A DNA stretch of 64,000 bases, from contig JAESUZ010003490.1 in NCBI GenBank assembly GCA_017311185.1, positions 1,984,001 through 2,048,000 on the forward strand, written 5' to 3'. Numbering within the stretch: position 1 is the stretch's first letter; each line of letters begins with the position of its first letter. Position numbers and translations under genes: made by a program. A model generated the notes under the pieces. That model was not told the DNA's origin. It worked only from the letters and a program-made list of their open reading frames with translations, and did not search any database. This stretch comes from Proteles cristata cristata. Its lineage: Eukaryota > Chordata > Mammalia > Carnivora > Hyaenidae. Of the stretch, positions 57,367-64,000 are shown one piece after another.

Positions 57367-58460
57367 CATTCAATTTTTATTATATACATCTCCTGCAGGG
57401 CCAATCATTGTGATGTTCCAGCTGGTTGTGTCGAGGGCCAGTTCTTCCTGCAGATCCTTCGGGGGCAGTGTGAACCCTGAACTATCCGGAATGTTCTCAA
57501 AGCTCCTTTTTCCACGGTGAAAAGCCATGAAAGCCATGTGTGGTAGCTGTCTTCTGTGAAGCTCTTCAGACCAAAAAATGAGGACTAAGTGATTTCAGGA
57601 GGAGAAAAATGCCATCCCTCTGGTGCTACTGGTAGCTTTGTGAGGTGAAGATCAAAGTCAGATATACATTTGAAGTTCTTCTGCTCGGTGGCTCCATGCT
57701 CTTGAGCTGGTCTCTTACCTTCTCCGAGCATTCGTTTCCTATCTGAGGGATGATAGATAGCTCAATGTGCCTTGGGGCTCTGGCTTGTAGTTTCTCCTTT
57801 CTGTTCGAATTCTGCTTCTGAGCATTCTTTGAAAACCTTTTCATGACTCTGGAAATGAGAAGGCAGAGCTGCCTCCTGGCTTCCTGGAGTCCATACAGTG
57901 TGAGGTTTGGGATCTGTTAACACATCACTCAGAGGAGGGTCACCGCCTGCAGGTTCTGGGTCTCCTGATAGGCTCTGGAGGTGTGAGGTTTCCAAGGCTA
58001 CCTGTCAGTCATGTGGATGGAAGTGCTTCCCATGGGGGACAGTGGTAGACAGCCAGCCTTGCCTCACTCTTAGGCTGCCTCTGGTCTCTGTCTGCGCCCC
58101 CTGACTCCAAGGTCAGCAGCAGAGTCCTGTGCTTGGAGGTGAAGAGGCTAAGAACCAAGAGGGTGGGGCTGCCCCCGCTGCCCCCCCAAGGAGCCTCTGG
58201 GATGTGTTTGAAGCTGCACCTGGGAACTGACACCTGATCTTTGCAGTTTAATGAGGCCCAACTCCTGATCTTTAGCTAGGCCTGGTTCCTTCCTGGAGAA
58301 GGTCTTCCTTCCTGGGTTAGTCATCTGGCTGGATCCCGCCCTGCAGGAGGTGGGGCGAGATTCAGGAAGCACTTGGGATGGTTTGAAAATCACTGATGGC
58401 TCCTGTGAGCATCTCTTCCCAGGGCAGCAGAGTTGCATTACCCTCTCATCCAATCCCACT
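57367..58460 (-). pseudogene. Possible decayed coding-like stretch, parent unknown
   Basis: The minus strand carries consecutive open segments that switch frame: 58148-58459 (103 codons), 58009-58233, 57762-57995 (77 codons), 57626-57844 (72 codons), and about 70 codons ending at a stop near 57367 (containing DSSGFTLPPKDLQEELALD). The residue mix looks protein-like (charged, Ser/Pro/Gln-rich, few long hydrophobic runs), and no known repeat covers the region. No parent protein was recognised, and no clear poly(A) tail or target-site duplication was found. It may be an old processed pseudogene, or chance. I do not claim a function. Confidence 0.22.
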
Positions 58461-58618
58461 CAGCCTCCTGAAGACAGGAGAGCTAGGGTTGTCTTTGGAT
58501 CATAAGGAGGTGTTCTAGAATATTCCAAAACAAAAGTTGGGAATCAGCTGCTGGGATCAGTAGTGAGGCAAATGCAACACTTTGCGGAGAATTGGGTGAT
58601 TTGTAAATGAAGGAAACT

Positions 58619-58791
58619 GATTTTTTAAATAGTTTTTTAAAAGTTTATTCTTAAGAGAGAGGGAGAGAGAATCCCAAATGGGCTTCATACTGACAGCACA
58701 GAGCCCAATGTGGGCCTCAAACCCATGAATCCTGAGGTCATGACCTGAGCCAAAGTTGGAAACTCAACTGACTGAGCCACCGGGAGCCCCA
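58619..58791 (-). mobile_element. CAN-SINE, antisense
   Basis: Antisense tail, shortened GA-rich body, ctgaggtcatgacctgagcc and head gccaccgggagcccc. Flanked by gaaggaaact at 58609-58618 and 58792-58801. Confidence 0.95.
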
Positions 58792-58879
58792 GAAGGAAAC
58801 TTATTTTTAACACTTAATGGTTTTGTTCAAAAACAAAAGGCACTCTAGAAAAAATTAAACACAAGAATAAACAAAGAAC

Positions 58880-59140
58880 TTAAAGACTTCTTTCATATCT
58901 TATTGACCTGCGATAACCCATGGTAATGTATTGGTGCAACTTTCCAGAGGTCCGTCTGCACAAGCATAAATGTGGTGTGGGCACATGAGGTAGAATGTGT
59001 TCTCTGCTGGACTGCTTTTTCAGTTCCATGACATGCACGGCCATCTTTCTGTGCCACTGTATTCTGTATGATCATATTTAACATCTGCTGTGATTGGTTT
59101 ACTCAAACCCTTAGGGACATTTTAGGTTGTTTTCTGTATT
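58880..59140 (-). mobile_element. Possible diverged L1-type fragment
   Basis: 'gtgcaactttccagaggtcc', 'gttccatgacatgcacggcc' and 'ggacattttaggttgtttt' vaguely follow antisense L1 3' order, continuing after the SINE at 59372-59475. Confidence 0.35.
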
Positions 59141-59146
59141 GTCTTT

Positions 59147-59352
59147 TTTTTTTTTTTTAATGTTGATTTATTTATTTTTGAGACGGAGAGTGGGGGAGGA
59201 GCAAAGAAAGGGAGAGAAGAAAGAATCCCAAGCAAGCTCTGGGCTGTCAGTGCAGAACCTGATGTGGGGCTCGAACTCCCAAACCATGAGATCATGACCT
59301 GAGCTGAAACCAATCAGTCAGACTGGCTGTCTGAGCCACCCAGATGTCCCTT
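59147..59352 (-). mobile_element. CAN-SINE, antisense
   Basis: T-rich antisense tail, gatgtggggctcgaactccc, atgagatcatgacctgagct and a decayed head gccacccagatgtccc. Flanking attgtcttt at 59139-59147 and 59357-59365 suggests the target-site duplication. Confidence 0.93.
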
Positions 59353-59639
59353 TATCATTGTCTTTATTGGGTCTTCTAACCAGTGCTGTCTAGATTGCCT
59401 TTGCGAATGCATTTCTGTCTTGTGTGCACTATATTGTAGACCCAGCCATTCCACTTTTAGGAATTTACAGTAAGGAGATCGTAATACATTTTACAATTCG
59501 CTATTTGCTGCCAAACTTCCCCTGCCCAGGGAAGCTGTCCTAATTTACATTTCTATCAGGGAAAGATGGTATAAGTGTGACCCTGAGCTTCAGTGCTCCA
59601 AATTTTGTACCCAAAATTTGCATACCTCTGAAATTTCTC

Positions 59640-59672
59640 ATTTGAAATATTAAAAAAATATATATATATATC
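59640..59672. repeat. (AT)n short tract
   Basis: A run of seven A followed by about nine AT units. Confidence 0.9.
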
Positions 59673-60330
59673 GAAGAGGCATCTGTCTTACCATGACTTT
59701 TAAATGCTTTACGCTGCTTGTCTGTTTCCAGATGATTTGTGAAGTCTTGCATTACTTTGACCAAGGGTGATATGTTGAGTGGGTTTCAGGACAGATCTGA
59801 CGTCGAGTTTATGTTTCAGGCTGTCATCTTGAAACAAAAATGGCGGCAGATAAAATGTTTTCAAGTGGGTATGTTCCGTTGTGATTTTCAGTGGATTTTT
59901 GATCATTGTTCCTAGCCTCATACCTGTTTTGTCCTAGAAAGGATGTAACTGAAGACAAATGGGGACTTTTTTCCCTTCGCATAATACATTTGGCAATTAC
60001 ATCCTGCCTGTGAAAGCATTCCCATTGTTATTTAAATGCTGCATTGGTCTTTAAGATAAAGATTCAGCTTGTTACCTGTGTTTATCTTTTCCTTCCAGCT
60101 CAGTGGGGACTGCGGACTGCTGCTTTTGTGTGCGCTCCCGTGGCCTGGGTACAGTGCCCTGAGCTCCGTAGATGTCCAGTGTGTGTTTTGTGACTTTACT
60201 TGAATCATGAAGTTTTAACATTGGCAGGTCCCTGAGAGTCCAGTTTTCCCCCATTGTAGACACGTTTTTGATCTCTTGCCTATTTAAATTGATTTCTTTT
60301 GTTTCGTAAATAGTTGTCAGATCCTTTTGA
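59673..60330. other. Unique intronic sequence
   Basis: No recognised repeat or exon. Confidence 0.5.
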
Positions 60331-60334
60331 CATA

Positions 60335-60465
60335 CCAGGTGCCGAGGTGACTGCTCTGTGACAGGGTTCCTGCCCTCACGGGGGCTGTAGACTGAGCTGG
60401 ACGGGGTTCAGAACAGCCTCAAAAGGGCCTTGCGGGGGCTGAGGAGCACAGGCCTGGGGTGCACG
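60335..60465 (-). mobile_element. L2 LINE fragment (diverged)
   Basis: accaggtgccgaggtgactg, cagggttcctgccctcacgg and ggctgtagactgagctggac resemble antisense L2. Confidence 0.5.
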
Positions 60466-61330
60466 CTGCCTTTCTCATCTTATTACCTTTAACATCTGCG
60501 TTTGATTAAAAACAAAACCAAAAAAAACTCTGCAGAGAAAGGCTCAGAGTCCACAGAACCCTTATTTCAATAGACGTCTGTGCTGTTCCGTCCCGGAGTG
60601 AAGGTTTGGTTAAACCTGGCCTGGTGGAGAAGTGTTTGGGGAAGGGATTAAGGGGAAGCTGGCTCTTTCCATCCAGCAGGAAAGTGAGCAAGCAGTGCCA
60701 AATGTCCCCCAGGGCCCAGGCTTCCTGAATTCTGAAGTCTCAGCTTCCACAGCTCAACCCAGGCAGGGGTGGGGATCCAGGAAAGGTGCTGTGATTGCTT
60801 TGCAGGATTCTGATTAAGAGAAGCTCGGGTTTTCTTCTCTTTGGTGGTATAAGCATGAGTGAGGTGAGGGTTATGAGGACCTCGCTGATGGGAGGGACCC
60901 AGCCTGGGGCGGGGAGAGCATATGATGGGGACCCAGCTCCTCTCCACTGATGAGCGAAAGGTACGTGACCACCTTCCTCATCGTGTGGTGCTAAGGACTA
61001 AGCAAGGCATCATATGTAAAGTGCCCAACACCAAGTGGGGCATCGTTATTTATTATGGTATCATTGTGGAGTCCTTAATTATTGATATATTGAATCAAAA
61101 AGTCGTTAGGTCTGACTAGTCTGTTCAGTCCATATGGGAATCTCTGCAGTTTTTCTGGCAAATGGTGAGGTATCTCTTGCAGCCTCTCAAGGCACCAAGC
61201 TTCCATCTTTGACTGGTTTTTATGTTTTAAGGAAGTTCTTTCCAGGAGTACAAATCTGCTTCCTTAGCACACAGTTCCTTATTTTGGTTTTTCGAGCTCT
61301 GCATCAGAAAAACTGTGCACTTAATGTATT
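60466..61330. other. Unique intronic sequence
   Basis: A short MIR-like 3' remnant near 60985-61045; otherwise nothing recognised. Confidence 0.45.
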
Positions 61331-61334
61331 TTGA

Positions 61335-61436
61335 ACAATGTTTTAATATATATATATAGAGAGAGAGTTACCAATATAGCTATATTTTTATGTATATGTA
61401 AAAGTAGATCTATTATGTATTTGCTATATATATGTC
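61335..61436. repeat. AT-rich low-complexity stretch
   Basis: Runs of TA with a short GA block (tatatatatagagagagag), then further TATA-rich sequence. Confidence 0.85.
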
Positions 61437-61600
61437 AGTGGTTTTCAGATTTGACTGTGTATCAGAATTACTTAAAGAGCTTTTAAAAATACGAATTCAT
61501 GGACCCATCTCTGGGGATTACATGATAGGACTGGGGTGGGGGCTGGGCATCTATTTTTAAAAGCCCTAATGTGCAGCTAGGGTTGGAACTATTGGTTACC
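61437..61600 (+). mobile_element. MER5A/MER20-like hAT element
   Basis: agtggttttcagatttgact, gtatcagaattacttaaaga, gcttttaaaaatacgaattc, ggactggggtgggggctggg and ctatttttaaaagccctaat follow the consensus of these short Charlie-type elements. Confidence 0.8.
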
Positions 61601-61859
61601 TGTTTCCATGCTTAGAATGAGGGCACTCACCCTTCCAGGGGCACACAAATTAATTGAGTAGCGAACAGCAGGTCTCAAACCAAGACCTCCTAATTTCCAA
61701 TCTCCTGTTTTGTCTGTTTTATCATGAAGCTGAATTGCGTCAGCACAGTTATGAGATTCCCCTGTCCCCCACCCCCACCACAGCATCTGTTTTCCAAGGT
61801 CAACATCCCCAGTTACGTCAGTACTTCCTACTCTGATTTTGAGTGCCCTCCACTCTCTA

Positions 61860-61990
61860 GGTAAGAATATATTTGCCAATCAATATGTATTTGTTAGTTG
61901 TGGTGCATTGTGGGCCAGACACAGAGCTGCCATTGGAGACCCAGTGCCCAGAAGAGGACACTCTGCACCTAAACACAATGCCTTACACAT
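61860..61990 (-). mobile_element. Possible L2 LINE fragment
   Basis: 'gccaatcaatatgtatttgt' and 'gtgggccagacacagagctg' weakly match antisense L2. Confidence 0.35.
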
Positions 61991-62640
61991 GACTCTTGTC
62001 TGCGATGTCATCCAGATCTTTCTTAGCATATCTGGCTCTTCCTAAGGTGAGGAGCAGTCCTTCCTGAATTGGAGAAGGGTCCTCAGTCTAATGAGGGCAG
62101 ACCCGGCAGACCTGGCTGCAGTTGGGTGGGACCTTCTAGATGGTTCCTGGGTTGTTTGGAATTAGACCTGCATTTGAGCCTCACTTCACTGTCAATAAAT
62201 ACACAGTATTGCTCTAAGATCACTGGGGAAAGAGGCCCCAGTTTTGGAAGCTTTTGGCTTTTTTGTGTATAGGAGATTAACTTCAGTAGTTGCGTCTTCC
62301 TAGTAGAAGGAAGAGAAGCTGTTAGTGTGTTGTCAGTCTCTGAGAAAGGCATTCTTGCAGGGCATTCTTTGTGCTGATCGTAAGTGGCTACTGCTGCCGC
62401 CCTCCTTCCTGGCTGAATGTTTCTAGAGCTTCCATCCGGCATCCGGGGAGGTTGTGATGAAGTGAGAACCATCCGTTAGGGACACATAGCAAGGACGTCA
62501 GCAGCACATGGAAGGTTGGTCTAGCTGACCAGCAAGACCTGCGTGCCCGGACTCTCACCTCGCCACCACTGCTTGGACTCCTGGATGGGGAAAGTTGTAG
62601 CTAGTGGGGCTGTAGTCCTTCATAAGCAGCCCCTGGTAAT
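61991..62640. other. Unique intronic sequence
   Basis: No recognised repeat or exon. Confidence 0.5.
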
Positions 62641-62817
62641 TCATTATCAAGTTTGTTTGTTTGTTTTTTTTTAATTACGCAACTATAGCTAAGCAAAAGG
62701 AAGAATTTATAGCCTCATCACCGGGAGGTAGCCACTATTAGCATTGTGGTGTGTGCTCTTCCAGACTAAGGGTTCTGCGCATTTGCTCTGCGGTGTCATG
62801 TGGGTGATGAACGTGGC

Positions 62818-63015
62818 TGCTGGAGGCAGGCCGACCTGGCTGCCAATTCTCGGCCCCATCGCTTCCCAACTGTGTGACCTTGGGCAAGTGGACTTCTCTC
62901 TAAAATGGAGATACACATGGTAGAACTCATACCTTATGGGATGGAGAGCCTTAAAGGAGAGAGCTCCATGCACATCTTTAGTAGAGGACCTCACATGCAG
63001 AGTGCTCAGTACGAT
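62818..63015 (+). mobile_element. MIR SINE
   Basis: Sense MIR: caggccgacctggctgccaa, ctgtgtgaccttgggcaagt, ctctctaaaatggagataca, and gcagagtgctcagtacgatg. Nearly full length. Confidence 0.9.
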
Positions 63016-64000
63016 GTTAATTTAAATCATACTTGCATTATTATTTATAAGAAGGAGACTCTTCTCCAGTGTCTGTAGGTTGTTACCAGATGGCTGTGAA
63101 TAAAAGTATCTATACATTTGGCCATTCATTGGAAATTTCGTTGCCACCAAAGAAAACTCACCCCAAAGTTAACGTGATGTGCTTTTAATGGTAAACACCA
63201 TCATTTTGCTGCACAGTAATTAGGCATGAATGGCAAACAGTTCACATCAGTGATTATAATTAATTAGTATTGCTTTTAAATATTTTTTTCAGCCACATCT
63301 AAGCTCACTGTCTTTCTCTTCTCATGTGGTTCTCCATAGCCTTAGCAATGACAGTGTTGATGCTGGCCCTGTGGGCATGTGCCTCGAGGGCAGGCGTGGT
63401 GGTTTTGTCTTTCTACCCCACCTGTCTGGCACACCGGGGTTGAAAATGTGTTAGTGATCCAGGACAGCTGTCCATTTGCTCATTCATTCACGCAGATGCA
63501 TATACCTCTAAAGGCAATGTCATTGTTTCCATTGGATTTATTTTTCTTATTCCAGCTTTCCCCCACCCCCACCCCCCATCCAAGTTTAGCCATGTGAGGA
63601 GCCTGGGGCTGCACTCAACAGAGCCCATCTGTCTGTCTTCTCCTCAAGGCTGAAGGGCTCTGAGCACCCATTCACCACCTTTCCCTGGCCTATGTGTCGA
63701 CAGTCCTGAAGGTCAAGACTGTGGCTCATCCCCTCACCCAGGGGGCAGTTGAGGACGTGGGGCAGGGGCCACGGTGGTGATCGGATGGAGGGGGCAGAGT
63801 TGAGAGCAGAAGGTGGCTCTGGTTCTCTGCTCACGAAGGTGAAGGGGCCGTTAGCTGTGTAAGGGTCTGGGTTGGCTGTCTTGCCTACCTCTCCTTCCTG
63901 AATTTGGCCATGGTTATGTTTTCAAGAGCATGGAGAAGACTCCTCCGAGAACCGTGAACAAAAGGAAACTCCATTTGCTGTGCCTTTGTGGGTAAAGCCT
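63016..64000. other. Unique intronic sequence
   Basis: The stretch 63160-63300 is AT-rich with gtgattataattaattagta and may be a conserved element. A C-rich patch lies at 63559-63577. No exon recognised. Confidence 0.45.

Larger units (their letters stand above)
36529..64000 (+). other. MSI2: MSI2 intron downstream of the RRM2 exon (5' part)
   Basis: Everything to the right of the exon is intronic. No sequence encoding VEDAMLMFDKTT or RGFGFVTF, expected at the start of the next exon, could be found on the + strand. The intron therefore exceeds 27.4 kb. Individual repeats and candidate elements are listed separately. Confidence 0.85.

Noticed and set aside
1..64000. Endogenous retrovirus or other viral insertions
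   Set aside because: I looked for LTR pairs, primer-binding sites and gag/pol-type motifs and found none with support.

Overview
This is vertebrate nuclear DNA: almost entirely non-coding, rich in microsatellites and interspersed repeats, and with one short exon bounded by consensus splice signals. The exon (36436-36528, + strand) encodes the first part of the second RNA-recognition motif of a Musashi protein. Its residues SANTVVEDV match Musashi-2 rather than Musashi-1 (SVNTTVEDV), so the window lies inside the MSI2 gene, transcribed left to right. The rest is the two flanking introns: at least 36.4 kb upstream and 27.5 kb downstream. No other MSI2 exon, no second gene, no RNA gene and no viral or bacterial feature was found.

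The host is probably a feliform carnivore, most likely a cat. About 17 insertions of a tRNA-Lys-derived SINE carry the CAN-SINE head (a gggcgcctgggtggctcag-type core) with the cat-type 'gcgagatcatgacctgagc' box instead of the dog-type 'gatcctgggatcgaatcc' body. Several have perfect or near-perfect 10-16 bp target-site duplications and so are fairly young. All but one are antisense to MSI2.

Layout. 1-12 kb: mostly unique intron with an L1 3' end split by a SINE, L2 and MIR relics, and a head-to-head pair of SINEs at 11.3-11.7 kb. 12-31 kb: seven antisense SINEs, a long pyrimidine tract at 18.2 kb, several L2 blocks (19.9, 20.7, 23.0-23.7, 24.2 kb), two older repeats of unresolved family (22.3, 30.5 kb) and an L1 relic split by a SINE (29.6-30.2 kb). 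31-36.4 kb: MIR, a decayed SINE, L1 and L2. 36.4 kb: the exon. 37-45 kb: mostly unique, with a strong G-quadruplex motif at 37.9 kb and a CCTT-rich tract at 43.0 kb. 45-52 kb: a recent tandem duplication around a GT repeat, a dimeric SINE, and two of three hAT/MER58-like relics (the third is at 40.0 kb). 52-64 kb: unique stretches that may hold conserved regulatory DNA, a minus-strand stretch with decayed coding-like frames (57.4-58.5 kb), and three more SINEs.

Repeat family names were assigned by eye from remembered consensus features. They are solid at class level (tRNA-SINE, L1, L2, MIR, hAT) and tentative at subfamily level. Regulatory suggestions rest only on motif content and lack of repeats; no alignment was available.
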